Part shown: positions 35,601-45,346 of the stretch, piece after piece | Numbering within the stretch: the stretch's first letter is position 1 | Layout: every line of letters begins with the position of its first letter | NCBI GenBank assembly: GCA_963765265.1 | Contig: CAVXVN010000014.1 | Span: forward strand, 1-64,000 | Source of the DNA: Bacillus_BD sp963765265 | Lineage (GTDB): Bacteria; Bacillota; Bacilli; Bacillales; Cytobacillaceae | Length of the DNA: 64,000 nt | Direction of reading: 5' to 3' | Notes under the pieces: generated by a model | What the model saw: only the letters and a program-made list of their open reading frames with translations | What the model was told of the DNA's origin: nothing | Database searches by the model: none | Made by a program: the position numbers and the translations under genes

Positions 35601-36485
35601 TCATAATGACACATTTGCTTTTGCTGCTTGGACCTGTTCATCGGCATGATAGGATGAGCGAACGAGCGGTCCTGCTTCGCAGTGGCTAAACCCTTTTGAC
35701 AACGCAATTTCTTTTAATTCATTGAATTCCTCTGGACTCCAGTATTTTTCAACTTTCAAATGGCGTTTTGTTGGCTGCAAATATTGACCAATTGTCATAA
35801 TGTCTACATCGTGTGCACGAAGGTCATCCATTGTTTCTATGACTTCTTCTTTTGTTTCTCCAAGACCAATCATAATGCTTGATTTCGTTGGAATATTTGG
35901 ATTCATTTGTTTCGCACGGCCCAAAAACTCAAGGGAACGTTCATATGTTGCACGGGCACGAATGGATGGAGTTAAACGTCTCACAGTTTCAATATTATGA
36001 TTTAATATGTCTGGTTTAGCATCCATTAATGTTTTTAAGTTATCATATATCCCACCCATATCGGATGGAAGGACTTCAATGCTGCAAAACGGATTGTGCC
36101 GTCTCACTGCCAGTACCGTCTCTGCAAAAACACCAGCCCCACCGTCTTTTAGATCATCACGGGCAACGGCTGTTATCACCACATGCTTTAATCCCATTTG
36201 CTCCACTGATTCAGCCACCCGTTCCGGCTCTGCCCAATCAAGTTCAGTCGGAAGCCCTGTTTGAACCGCACAGAATCGGCACGAGCGTGTGCATACACTT
36301 CCTAAGATCATAAAGGTTGCCGTTTTACGTACAGCCCAGCATTCATGAATGTTCGGGCATTTCGCTTCTTCACAAACCGTATGAAGCTTCTTTTCGCGCA
36401 TCATTTTTTTTAAACCTGTATATTCTTCATTGGTATTTAATTTAATTTTGAGCCATTCCGGTTTACGAGCATACTCTCTGGTCAT
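35601..36485 (-). CDS. lipA: Lipoyl synthase
   Basis: About 294 residues. Both iron-sulfur clusters are visible: the auxiliary CEEAKCPNIHEC and the radical-SAM CTRSCRFC. It inserts two sulfurs into octanoyl-GcvH or E2 domains. It is the last gene of the glycine unit, which makes sense because GcvH needs lipoyl. ATG 36485 with AGGAG eight bases upstream. Gap to gcvPB is 171 bases. Confidence 0.95.
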   Translation of the reverse strand: MTREYARKPEWLKIKLNTNEEYTGLKKMMREKKLHTVCEEAKCPNIHECWAVRKTATFMILGSVCTRSCRFCAVQTGLPTELDWAEPERVAESVEQMGLKHVVITAVARDDLKDGGAGVFAETVLAVRRHNPFCSIEVLPSDMGGIYDNLKTLMDAKPDILNHNIETVRRLTPSIRARATYERSLEFLGRAKQMNPNIPTKSSIMIGLGETKEEVIETMDDLRAHDVDIMTIGQYLQPTKRHLKVEKYWSPEEFNELKEIALSKGFSHCEAGPLVRSSYHADEQVQAAKANVSL

Positions 36486-36656
36486 TTTATTTTCTCCTAA
36501 ACACAACTTAAATTGACTAAAATAACACATGGTTAAAGATACATTTATTCAGTATTCATTGGAATATATGAAACTAAAGGAAAGGGAAAATGATCTTCCC
36601 CATCCGTTTCACTCATTCACTTTGAAATTAGCTAGCACCACACTGGAATTTTCGCT

Positions 36657-38150
36657 TTATGCTTTTACGATTTCTTTTCCCTGCTCTAATACTGCTTCTT
36701 CTTTTGTATAACGTAAGATTGGATTTCTGGCTGCTTCAACCTCATCCAATCGACCAATCACGGTTGTATGTGGTGCATCAAGGACGATTCCTGGATTTTC
36801 TTCCACTTCTTTGGCGATTTGAATCATCACATCCGCAAAGGCATCCATGGTTTCCTTCGACTCGGTTTCTGTCGGTTCAATCATTAAACATTCTTCCACA
36901 TTTAATGGGAAATAGATTGTTGGTGGATGGTATCCAAAATCTAACAGACGTTTTGCCATATCAAGCGTGCGTACTCCAAGTTTTTTCTGTCTTGAACCAG
37001 ATAATACAAATTCATGTTTACAAATTTGTGAATAGGGTGCTTCAAAATAAGGCTCAAGTTTTTTGCGAAGGTAATTCGCATGAAGAACAGCCCCTTCCGA
37101 AACTTCACGCAATCCAACGTTCCCCATTGTACGAATATACGTGTATGCACGAACCAAAATACCAAAGTTTCCATGATAACCTTTTACACGACCAATCGAT
37201 AATGGGCAATTTGAATTTAAAACAAATTGGTCGCCGTCTTTTTCAACGCGTGGCACTGGCATATAAGGAATTAGGATCTCCTTAACCCCAACAGGACCTG
37301 CACCAGGACCTCCACCACCATGTGGACCCGTAAACGTTTTATGAAGATTTAAATGCACGACATCAAATCCCATTGATCCCGGAGTTGTTTTCCCTAAAAT
37401 GGCATTGGCATTCGCACCATCATAGTAAAGTAAGCCGCCAGCTTCATGAACCACTTCAGCGATTTCTGCGATTTCTTTTTCAAATAAACCAAGGGTATTC
37501 GGGTTTGTCAACATCAATGCAGCGGTATCACCATCAACATGTTTCTTTAATTCTTCTAAGTTTACTAATCCATTCTCATTGGATGGAATGGTCACTGTAT
37601 TAAAGCCAGCAACGCTCGCACTAGCAGGGTTTGTTCCGTGCGCGGAGTCTGGAACAAGTACCTTTGTTCTTTTTTCTCCTTTTTGTTCATGGTACGCTTT
37701 GATCATCATTAAACCGGTCCATTCACCTTGAGCGCCTGCAGACGGTTGTAATGTGACTGCATCCATACCAGTGATAACAGCTAACTCTTCTTGTAGATTA
37801 TATAAAATTTCTAATGCACCCTGTACGGTTTCGATCGGTTGATAGGGGTGAATACGACTTAATCCTGAAAGACGTGCCACCACTTCGTTCATTTTTGGGT
37901 TATATTTCATGGTACAAGAACCAAGTGGATAGAATCCATTATCGAGCCCATGGTTTTTATTTGAAAGTGCTGTATAGTGACGAACCAGGTCAAGCTCTGC
38001 TACTTCAGGTAGTTCTGCTGCTTCATCGCGAATTAAATGCTTTGGAATTCGATCTTGTAATTCAATACTTTCAACGTCACTTTTCGGAAGGCTGAATCCT
38101 ACACGTCCAGAACGACTGATTTCAAAGATTAGATCATTATACTCAACCAT
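36657..38150 (-). CDS. gcvPB: Glycine dehydrogenase (decarboxylating) subunit 2
   Basis: 497 residues. The pyridoxal-phosphate lysine is in LNLHKTFTGPHGGGGPGAGP, with DSAHGTNPASASVAGFNTV upstream. Second half of the split P-protein that decarboxylates glycine and hands the aminomethyl group to lipoyl-GcvH. Overlaps the gcvPA stop by 8 bases. Confidence 0.96.
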   Translation of the reverse strand: MVEYNDLIFEISRSGRVGFSLPKSDVESIELQDRIPKHLIRDEAAELPEVAELDLVRHYTALSNKNHGLDNGFYPLGSCTMKYNPKMNEVVARLSGLSRIHPYQPIETVQGALEILYNLQEELAVITGMDAVTLQPSAGAQGEWTGLMMIKAYHEQKGEKRTKVLVPDSAHGTNPASASVAGFNTVTIPSNENGLVNLEELKKHVDGDTAALMLTNPNTLGLFEKEIAEIAEVVHEAGGLLYYDGANANAILGKTTPGSMGFDVVHLNLHKTFTGPHGGGGPGAGPVGVKEILIPYMPVPRVEKDGDQFVLNSNCPLSIGRVKGYHGNFGILVRAYTYIRTMGNVGLREVSEGAVLHANYLRKKLEPYFEAPYSQICKHEFVLSGSRQKKLGVRTLDMAKRLLDFGYHPPTIYFPLNVEECLMIEPTETESKETMDAFADVMIQIAKEVEENPGIVLDAPHTTVIGRLDEVEAARNPILRYTKEEAVLEQGKEIVKA

Positions 38151-39495
38151 TTACAACCGCCTCCAATACTTCTACAAATTGGTCAATCTCTTCTTTTGAG
38201 CGTTGTTCTGTTACCGCAATCAGCATTTGATTGTCAAAGCCGTAATCGATGCCTAAGTCATATCCTCCAATGAAGCCTGCTTCAAGAAGTTTCGAGCTCA
38301 CTTCTTTGACTGAACAAGGAAGTTCCACAACAAATTCATTAAAGAATGCTGATTTGTTCAAAATGTTAAAGCCTTTCTTCCCCAGAGACTTTGCCATGTA
38401 GTCCGCTTTATCAAAATTTCGCTGTGCCATTTGACGGATTCCTTGTTTTCCAAGTGCTGACATACAAATAGATGAAGCAAGAGCATTTAATGCCTGATTC
38501 GAACAAATATTAGATGTCGCTTTATCGCGACGGATATGCTGCTCACGTGCTTGTAAGGTTAAAACAAATCCACGTTTCCCTTTATCATCATGCGATTGTC
38601 CTACAATACGTCCTGGAATTTTACGCATATATTTTTGTTTAACGGCAAAATATCCGCAATGTGGACCCCCGAAGGACATTGGTATTCCTAATGGCTGCAT
38701 ATCACCGATTACAATATCAGCTCCAAGTTTACCTGGCGATTGTAGAAGTGCTAAGGCAAGCGGATTGGAACTGACAACAAAAAGAGCACCCTTTTCTTCC
38801 GCGATCTTCTTTATTTCTGCTAAATCTTCAATCGAACCAAAGAAGTTTGGATATTGCACAATGACAGCTGCAGTGTCTTTCTCTATTTGTTGTTTCAGTT
38901 CTTCTAAGTCTGTCACATCAATGGCTAGACTTACTTCTTCTACTGTATAGCCTTGACCTTTTGAAACTGTGCTTAAGATGGCACGTGATTCGGGATGCAC
39001 AGCCTTTGATACAAGCACTTTTGAACGTCTTGTCGTTGCAACCGCTAAGGAAGCAGCTTCTGCAAGAGAGGTAAATCCGTCGTACATGGATGAGTTTGCT
39101 ACATCCATTCCTGTTAATTCACTAACCATCGTTTGGAATTCAAAAATCGCTTGTAATTCCCCTTGGCTGATTTCCGGTTGATAAGGTGTGTAAGCTGTAT
39201 AAAATTCAGAACGTGAAATCATATGATCTACGACACTTGGAATGTAATGGTCGTACGTACCCGCTCCAAGAAAAGTCGGATATTGATCCGCGTTTATATT
39301 ACGTGCGGCAAGTTTCTTCATTTTCTTGATAAGAGTGGGTTCTGAATCTGCTTCTGGAATGTTTAGCTCACCTTTTAGGCGAAGTTCAGAAGGAATGTCT
39401 GCAAATAATTCTTCTATTGAAGACATGTTTAATAAATCAAGCATTTCTTTTTTATCTTGTTCCGTATCTGGAAGGTATCTATAAGTGTTTGTCAT
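38143..39495 (-). CDS. gcvPA: Glycine dehydrogenase (decarboxylating) subunit 1
   Basis: 450 residues starting MTNTYRYLPDTEQDKKEMLD. IVIGDMQPLGIPMSFGGPHC and LTLQAREQHIRRDKATSNIC are typical of the N-terminal P-protein subunit, which lacks the PLP lysine. Pairs with GcvPB. The start is one base after the gcvH stop, with AAGGAG upstream. The frame opens 15 codons earlier inside gcvH. Confidence 0.95.
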   Translation of the reverse strand: MTNTYRYLPDTEQDKKEMLDLLNMSSIEELFADIPSELRLKGELNIPEADSEPTLIKKMKKLAARNINADQYPTFLGAGTYDHYIPSVVDHMISRSEFYTAYTPYQPEISQGELQAIFEFQTMVSELTGMDVANSSMYDGFTSLAEAASLAVATTRRSKVLVSKAVHPESRAILSTVSKGQGYTVEEVSLAIDVTDLEELKQQIEKDTAAVIVQYPNFFGSIEDLAEIKKIAEEKGALFVVSSNPLALALLQSPGKLGADIVIGDMQPLGIPMSFGGPHCGYFAVKQKYMRKIPGRIVGQSHDDKGKRGFVLTLQAREQHIRRDKATSNICSNQALNALASSICMSALGKQGIRQMAQRNFDKADYMAKSLGKKGFNILNKSAFFNEFVVELPCSVKEVSSKLLEAGFIGGYDLGIDYGFDNQMLIAVTEQRSKEEIDQFVEVLEAVVNG

Positions 39496-39496
39496 A

Positions 39497-39892
39497 TTAT
39501 TCCTCTCCTTCATTAATAAAGGCCTGGTAATCATCTTCATTTAGAAGTGATTCTAACTCTTTAAGATCTGCCACTTCTACTTCTACTAGCCAGCCTCCCT
39601 GAAATGGTTGTTCATTGATCCACTCAGGTGTATCGTTTAAATCTTCGTTTACACGAACAACTGTACCTGAAACGGGAGAGTATAATTCAGAAACGGCCTT
39701 AACGGACTCGATGGACCCCATTGATTCATTAACTGTTACTTCATCATCCACTTGAGGGTTTTCCACAAAGACGATATCGCCTAATTGCTTTTGTGCATAA
39801 TCAGAGATTCCAATTCGCACACGATTTCCGTCTAATGGTAATACCCACTCATGTTCCTTGCTATAAAGTAGGTTTGCTGTTGTATTTGTCAT
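39497..39892 (-). CDS. gcvH: Glycine cleavage system H protein
   Basis: 131 residues. Lipoyl lysine in MGSIESVKAVSELYSPVSG; YAQKQLGDIVFVENP and FQGGWLVEV complete the lipoyl domain. Carries the aminomethyl group from the P to the T protein. Fits the family length. The T protein gene that should precede it is only a relic (40163-40249). Confidence 0.95.
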   Translation of the reverse strand: MTNTTANLLYSKEHEWVLPLDGNRVRIGISDYAQKQLGDIVFVENPQVDDEVTVNESMGSIESVKAVSELYSPVSGTVVRVNEDLNDTPEWINEQPFQGGWLVEVEVADLKELESLLNEDDYQAFINEGEE

Positions 39893-40162
39893 AGTTTTAT
39901 CTTTCTCCTATAAATGTTTTTATGTATTTTATTGTTCAGAATATCAATATAGGTATTTTCCCCATCGCTTGCTTGTTAATTGAACGCCTACATATAAAGC
40001 GACTACAAAACTCCCATTTTCAAAGAATACTACAATAGGACTCTATGTAAGTTACCAGAAGCATGAATAAGAATAGGATGAGCACTCCTAAAGGAGCTTG
40101 TTGCCTTTAGAAGCACTCCTTCTATACCCAAGAACCGATGGCATGGACACTAGTATTCTCGA

Positions 40163-40249
40163 ATCGCTTGTCTTAGTTGTTTAAACAGCAAAACCAATTC
40201 CTGCCTCAAGAGGGCTGATTTCTTTTGTGAGCTCTTGGCTGATTACCTC
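40163..40249 (-). pseudogene. gcvT: gcvT relic
   Basis: Just after the sdaAA stop there is GGAGG, then an in-frame ISQELTKEISPLEAGIGFAV ending in TAA. This is a conserved block from the later half of aminomethyltransferase GcvT (in family members QELTK-I-P-EAGIGFAVK). A few codons beyond the stop (TTKTSD) still resemble the family, then similarity ends. Both the start and the rest of the gene, over 300 residues, are gone. The expected gene order was sdaAA-gcvT-gcvH. An internal deletion has joined the gene's ribosome site to its middle. Confidence 0.85.
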
Positions 40250-40252
40250 CAA

Positions 40253-41134
40253 TTAGGATTTCTTACAAAATAACTGTTCTTTCACCCTTTTACCTGTTTC
40301 GGTCATTGCAAGACCCCCAAGTGCGGTTTCTCGGAGCGTCCGCGGCATTTCTTTTCCAATCTTATACATAGCTTCAATGACTTCATCACATGGAATGCGA
40401 CTTTCCACACCAGCAAGAGATAAATCTGCGGCGGAAAAGGCAATCGATGTGCCAATGACATTTCTCTTGATACAAGGGACTTCAACCAGTCCTGCCACCG
40501 GATCACAGACTAAACCGAGTAGTGATTTCATGGCAATGGCTGTTGCATTTACAGCTTGCTTTGGTGTGCCACCATTTAACTCCACGATGGTTCCCGCAGC
40601 CATAGCTGTTGCGGAACCTACTTCTGCTTGACATCCGCCAGCCGCTCCTGAAATAAAGGAGCGATTGGCAATGACGTAACCAAGCATACTGGCTGTAAAC
40701 AAGCCCATAACTAAATCTCTATAGGAATAGCTGCCATTTTTATATAATGAGAACAATACTCCGGGCAAGATCCCAGCTGCTCCAGCTGTTGGAGTTGCGA
40801 CAATCACGCCCATTCGTGCATTGCTCTCAGAAGTAGCTAACGAAAAAGCCATGGCATCGCTAATATAACTCCCCGAAAGCGCTTTACCTTGATTGATGTA
40901 AGCCTGCATTTTGACGGCATCCCCACCGGAAATACCACTTGGTGCTGTTGATCCATCCGTTATTCCAGTTTCAACGGCTTCCTTCATTTTAATTAATCGT
41001 TCTTCCATCATATTGATAATGGTTTCTTCATCTTTTCCTGACTTCTTCGCTTCCAACATCAACATGATTTCACCAATCGTTTTTTGTTCACGCTCACAAG
41101 CTTCAACGAGCTCTTCCATCGACCGAATTTCCAT
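40253..41134 (-). CDS. sdaAA: L-serine dehydratase alpha subunit, iron-sulfur
   Basis: 293 residues. The cluster Cys are in GAAGGCQAEVGSATAMAAG and LVCDPVAGLVEVPCIKRN. Deaminates serine to pyruvate and ammonia using a [4Fe-4S] cluster. Directly follows sdaAB with touching stop and start. Placed with glycine genes, it would burn serine made from glycine by GlyA. Confidence 0.95.
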   Translation of the reverse strand: MEIRSMEELVEACEREQKTIGEIMLMLEAKKSGKDEETIINMMEERLIKMKEAVETGITDGSTAPSGISGGDAVKMQAYINQGKALSGSYISDAMAFSLATSESNARMGVIVATPTAGAAGILPGVLFSLYKNGSYSYRDLVMGLFTASMLGYVIANRSFISGAAGGCQAEVGSATAMAAGTIVELNGGTPKQAVNATAIAMKSLLGLVCDPVAGLVEVPCIKRNVIGTSIAFSAADLSLAGVESRIPCDEVIEAMYKIGKEMPRTLRETALGGLAMTETGKRVKEQLFCKKS

Positions 41135-41646
41135 TATATGACCTCCGCAAGGACTTTACTTGGTTGCTTATACTGCTTGACTAGAGTTGCAAAGTCATCG
41201 CCTGTACTTAAGCGAATATCCATTTCAATATCGTCAATCATAAAGATTTTAGATAATCCACCGCCAAGTGATACGCCTCCAACCTTTACTTGATTGTCAC
41301 CACATTTGACTGTTACGACCGTAGTGTTTGGATGATTGTAATCGTCACAATGGTCTTCAAACTCGAAACGGTATTGCATTCCATATTTTTTTGCCATTTC
41401 GAGAGATTGTCTAATCCGAGTATCAGATGTATCCAGTCCAAGTAATCCGCCAATCAGCGCTTTATCTGTCCCATGTCCTTGATACGTTTCAGCAAAGGAA
41501 TCATAAAATACAATCGTCGCTTCCTCTGGACATTCACCTAGCCATTCATAAATAAATTTTCCGATTGATACGACTCCAGCAGTATGAGAACTAGATGGCC
41601 CAACCATGATCGGTCCGATAATGTCAAAACAACTTTGAAATTCCAT
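41134..41646 (-). CDS. sdaAB: L-serine dehydratase beta subunit, ACT-less
   Basis: 170 residues with the family start SCFDIIGPIMVGPSSSHTAG and GHGTDKALIGGLLGLDTSD. Homologues in B. subtilis are about 220 residues and end with an ACT domain; this one stops right where ACT would begin, with the next gene's start following at once. So it appears to be a natural ACT-less form rather than a frameshift. AAGGAG eight bases before the ATG. Confidence 0.92.
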   Translation of the reverse strand: MEFQSCFDIIGPIMVGPSSSHTAGVVSIGKFIYEWLGECPEEATIVFYDSFAETYQGHGTDKALIGGLLGLDTSDTRIRQSLEMAKKYGMQYRFEFEDHCDDYNHPNTTVVTVKCGDNQVKVGGVSLGGGLSKIFMIDDIEMDIRLSTGDDFATLVKQYKQPSKVLAEVI

Positions 41647-41661
41647 CGCTTTGTCTCCTTC

Positions 41662-42919
41662 TTATACAGTTACTAATTGTTTTTGAAATAATGGGAATTC
41701 TTGACAAATGGCTGTTGTTGTTTCTTTTGCTTTCTCAAGCACTTCTTTATCCCCGTTGCTCTTTAGAACGGCTGCAATCACTTTAGCAATTTTCACCATT
41801 TCCTCCTGCTTCATTCCACGAGTAGTTAAGGCCGCTGTTCCCATACGGATGCCACTTGTGACAAATGGGCTTTGTGGATCATATGGAATCGTGTTTTTAT
41901 TGACGGTAATCCCTGCTTCTTCTAATAATTTCTCTGCTACTTTTCCAGTTAATTCCCATGGGCGCACATCTAGTAGCACAATATGGTTATCCGTTCCTCC
42001 AGATACAAGAACCGCTCCTTCTTTTTTTAACGCTTCACCAAGTGTTTGTAGCATTTTCGATTACTTGTTTGGCATATTCTTTAAAGCTTGGTTGTAATGC
42101 TTCATTGAAGGCAACTGCTTTAGCTGCAATGATGTGCATCAACGGTCCGCCTTGAATTCCTGGGAATACTGCTTTATTTATCGCTTTAATGATTTCTTCA
42201 TCGTTTGTTAAAATGATCCCACCACGCGGACCTCTTAGTGTTTTATGTGTTGTACTTGTTACCACATCTGCATATGGAACTAGGTGATGGATGAAGACCC
42301 GCTGCAACAAGTCCAGCAATATGGGCCATATCGACCATGAATTTTGCTCCAACTTCATCGGCAATTTTTCTAAAACGAGCAAAATCAATTGTTCTTGAAT
42401 AAGCACTTGCTCCAGCAATAATCAATTTAGGTTTTTCTTTTTTCGCGATCGCTTCTAGCTCATCGTAATCAATCAATTGAGTATCTTCTCTTACGCCGTA
42501 GGACACAATCTCAAACCATTTTCCTGAAATGCTGACAGGACTTCCATGGGTTAAGTGACCACCATGTGAAAGGTTCATCCCCATCACTTTATCACCAGGT
42601 TGAAGCAATGAGTAAAATACAGCAAGGTTTGCTCCTGCACCTGAGTGAGGCTGAACATTGGCATATTTAGCACCAAATAGCTCTGTTAGACGGTCAATGG
42701 CTACTTGTTCTGCTACATCGACAAATTCACATCCGCCATAGTAACGCTTCCCTGGATATCCTTCTGCATATTTATTTGTCATCACACTTCCCATTGCTTC
42801 TAGAACATCTTCACTTACGAAGTTTTCTGATGCAATCAACTCCAATGTTGTATGCTGGCGATTTGCTTTCCTTTTCTAATTGCTTCAAAAATCGTTGAAT
42901 CATTTTGTTGTAAACTCAT
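41662..42919 (-). pseudogene. glyA: Serine hydroxymethyltransferase, multiply frameshifted
   Basis: Start ATG 42919 with AAAGGAG. The frame reads MSLQQNDSTIFEAIRK, then is lost before LELIASENFVSEDVLEAMGS resumes in another frame. It is broken again after AAGLHPSP (extra A before gtt) and after QVIENA (extra A before caa), then runs to 41662. The parts together cover the whole enzyme: NKYAEGYPGKRYYGGCE, VDMAHIAGLVAAGLHPSP, and the PLP-lysine region TSTTHKTLRGPRGG. At least three frame changes make it non-coding as read. First gene after the riboswitch terminator. Another glyA must exist if the cell makes glycine and C1 units this way. Confidence 0.9.
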
Positions 42920-43065
42920 CCGTAACACTCCTTTAAATTGTTGTTATAAATGATCCTTTTTATCGTTGAACGGTCTAGATCTACTCAAACGATTTCTCTT
43001 CCACCCATCCATCTTTTTCAGGTGAGCTTTGATCAATCTATATACACTTCTACCTTTCTCCGAAC

Positions 43066-43116
43066 ACAAAAAGGACAGAGAAAGGTAGCTTAATTGCTTC
43101 CCTTCTCTGTCCTTTT
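43066..43116 (-). terminator. Riboswitch expression-platform terminator (glyA unit)
   Basis: On the minus strand, AGGACAGAGAAGGG pairs with CCTTTCTCTGTCCT, followed by TTTTTGTG. The 5' arm overlaps the last aptamer bases (aaaggacag), so glycine binding should prevent termination. Confidence 0.85.
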
Positions 43117-43294
43117 ACCTGAGAGTTTAACTTCATGATCCATGAAGTCTTCCCCTTTGGTGGTGTTTTATATACACGCTCTCCAGAGTTGCGTCCCATT
43201 GTGGTTCTTTCTACCTGAGAGATTTGTTCCAAGGGTTTTTTGGAACTTGCTCCTTCGGTGGCTTATCATCTAGCGCTCTCCCACAATGGTCATC
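43112..43294 (-). promoter_or_regulatory. Tandem glycine riboswitch (gcvT class)
   Basis: Two aptamers in series on the minus strand. The first runs from GGGAGAGCGCTAG through CCGAAGGAGCAAG to AATCTCTCAGGTAGAAAG. The second runs from CTCTGGAGAGCGTG through ACCAAAGGGGAAG to AAACTCTCAGGTAAAAGG. The GGAGAG, CCGAAG/CCAAAGG and CTCTCAGG blocks are the hallmark of this class. It turns on glyA and the sda/gcv genes when glycine is high. Confidence 0.95.
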
Positions 43295-43319
43295 CGCATA
43301 TTAAATTTTTGTTATTTTT

Positions 43320-43348
43320 AGAATAATCAATTTATAATATAATGTCAA
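43320..43348 (-). promoter_or_regulatory. Sigma-A promoter of the glycine unit
   Basis: TTGACA (43348-43343) and TATTCT (43325-43320) with a 17-base spacer, 25 bases before the first aptamer. Confidence 0.8.
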
Positions 43349-43400
43349 TGCTTTTTTTACATGTAACAATATCTTTTTTAATATTTTGATCTAGTGACTC

Positions 43401-44789
43401 TTAATTTTCCATTACCGATTCCTGATTGGATTGATCTGCATTATTTACATTTGGTTTCCGCGTTTTATAAATAGCAACCAGCATAATAAACCATACAGGT
43501 GTTACCATCAATGCAATGCGAGTATCTTCCGCAAGTGCAAGCACAACAAGAACAAATGCTAGGAAAGTAAGGATCAAGTAATTGGAAAATGGATAAAGTG
43601 GCAATTTAAATTTGTTCGCTTTCGCTAGGTCTGGTCTTGTTTTGCGGTATTTCAAATGGCTGATCACTGTAATTCCCCAAATAAAAATGAAACATACTGT
43701 AGAAATACTTGTAATGAGTGTAAATACTCCTTCTGGCATAACATAGTTCAAAACAACAGAAATGAGAATGACAACCGTTGAAAAGAACAATGCATTGGAA
43801 GGTACTTTACGGGCATTAAGTTTTGCAAAAGGTACAGGTGCATGTTTATCTTTGGCAAGAGAGTATACCATCCGGCTTGTACTAAAAATGGCGCTGTTAC
43901 ATGCCGAAGCGGCGGATGTTAAAACGACAAAATTGACGATACCAGCAGCTGCAGCGATACCAACCGCCACGAATACTTGAACGAACGGACTTTCCGCTGG
44001 GTTGATCCCATTCCACGGATAAACACCCATTATGACAACAAGTGCGCCAAGGTAGAAAATGATAATCCGAATAGGGATACTATTGATCGCTTTTGGAATT
44101 ACTTTTTCCGGGTTTTCTGTTTCACCTGCTGTCAGTCCTACAAGTTCAATTCCAACGAATGCAAACACGACCATCTGGAATGAGAGGATAAACCCATTTA
44201 TACCATTTGGAAACATGCCTCCGTGGCTCCAAAGATTTGTGAAACTCGATGGTCCTTCACTTGTTGAAAAGCCTTTGATAATCATGAAAATACCGATCAA
44301 AATTAATGCTACGATCGCGATGACTTTAATTAATGCGAACCAAAATTCCATTTCACCAAAAAGTTTTACGGTTGCAAGGTTCATTATTAGCAAAACGACC
44401 AGTGCAATTAATCCTGGCATCCACTGTGGCACAGCCGGAAACCAATACTGAGTATAGAGACCAACCGCTGTTAAGTCTGCCATTGCGATTGAAACCCAGC
44501 AAAACCAGTAAGTCCAACCGGTGACAAATGCGGCCATATTCCCTAAATAGTCTCTTACAAAGTCAACAAAAGAATGATAATTCAAATTGGATAGTAGTAA
44601 TTCTCCGAGGGCACGCATGATTAAAAAACAAATGATCCCAGTAATCAGGTATGCAAATAAAATCGATGGTCCTGCTAAATGAATCGATTTTCCTGCTCCA
44701 AGAAATAACCCCGTTCCGATTGCACCACCAATAGCAATCAGTTGTACGTGCCTATTTTTTAGGCCTCTTTCCAACTTTTGTTCCTCCAT
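43401..44789 (-). CDS. cycA: CycA-like D-alanine/D-serine/glycine permease
   Basis: About 462 residues, 12 helices. APC-superfamily start RHVQLIAIGGAIGTGLFLGA; GWTYWFCWVSIAMADL, LATVKLFGEMEFWFALIKV and VGIELVGLTAGETENPEKVI are close to E. coli CycA. Imports glycine and D/L-alanine with protons. The second glycine riboswitch lies upstream on the same strand, matching the substrate. ATG 44789 is preferred to a GTG four codons earlier. Confidence 0.9.
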   Translation of the reverse strand: MEEQKLERGLKNRHVQLIAIGGAIGTGLFLGAGKSIHLAGPSILFAYLITGIICFLIMRALGELLLSNLNYHSFVDFVRDYLGNMAAFVTGWTYWFCWVSIAMADLTAVGLYTQYWFPAVPQWMPGLIALVVLLIMNLATVKLFGEMEFWFALIKVIAIVALILIGIFMIIKGFSTSEGPSSFTNLWSHGGMFPNGINGFILSFQMVVFAFVGIELVGLTAGETENPEKVIPKAINSIPIRIIIFYLGALVVIMGVYPWNGINPAESPFVQVFVAVGIAAAAGIVNFVVLTSAASACNSAIFSTSRMVYSLAKDKHAPVPFAKLNARKVPSNALFFSTVVILISVVLNYVMPEGVFTLITSISTVCFIFIWGITVISHLKYRKTRPDLAKANKFKLPLYPFSNYLILTFLAFVLVVLALAEDTRIALMVTPVWFIMLVAIYKTRKPNVNNADQSNQESVMEN

Positions 44790-45087
44790 ATGATTTCCCA
44801 CTTCCTATTATTTAGATAATTAAATTAGTAGTTTAATATTTCAGTCAATTGCATAAAAACGCTTACAATGGTAAGTGAAATACAGATTCAATTTCTTGCT
44901 TATAAGTATTTTGATGCAAACCTTGAAACTTGCAAATACAAATTTAAGGTTAATAGTCATATTTTCAGTTTTGTATCATAAAAAATTCTTTCTTAAGTAT
45001 TTTATTCCAAATGAAAATTTCTCGTAGAGTAAGCAATATTCATAGAGTCACCCTCCTTTTTTTGAATGATTTCTATCTTTCTCCAGC

Positions 45088-45140
45088 ACAAAAAGGACAA
45101 AGGAAAGATAGGTTTTAATCTACTTTTCCTCTGTCCTTTT
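45088..45140 (-). terminator. Riboswitch terminator (permease)
   Basis: AGGACAGAGGAAAAG and CTTTCCTTTGTCCT arms then TTTTGTG on the minus strand, overlapping the aptamer end as in the first unit. Confidence 0.8.
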
Positions 45141-45297
45141 ACCTGAGAGTTTAACTCCTTCGGTGGCATATGGCTCTCTCCAGAGATGCGTCCTATTGTG
45201 GTCCTTTTACCTGAGAGATTGATCCTTTATTTTCTTAGGACTTGCTCCTTCGGTGCTAAACAATATGTTTAGTCTCTCCCACAATATTCATCCGCTC
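45136..45297 (-). promoter_or_regulatory. Tandem glycine riboswitch upstream of the permease
   Basis: Two aptamers on the minus strand. The first: TGTGGGAGAGACTAA, CACCGAAGGAGCAAG, AATCTCTCAGGTAAAAGG. The second: CTCTGGAGAGAGCC, CACCGAAGGAGTT, AAACTCTCAGGTAAAAGG. Both aptamers are more compact than those of the glyA element. Confidence 0.95.
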
Positions 45298-45314
45298 GTA
45301 TTTTATTAATTTTT

Positions 45315-45343
45315 ATATTAATACAATGCTAGATTCATGTCAA
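45315..45343 (-). promoter_or_regulatory. Strong sigma-A promoter of the permease
   Basis: TTGACA (45343-45338), 17-base spacer, TAATAT (45320-45315). Near-consensus. Confidence 0.85.
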
Positions 45344-45346
45344 CTG

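Noticed and set aside
36659..37285. 208-codon plus-strand ORF
   Set aside because: Antisense shadow of gcvPB; no domain and no start site.
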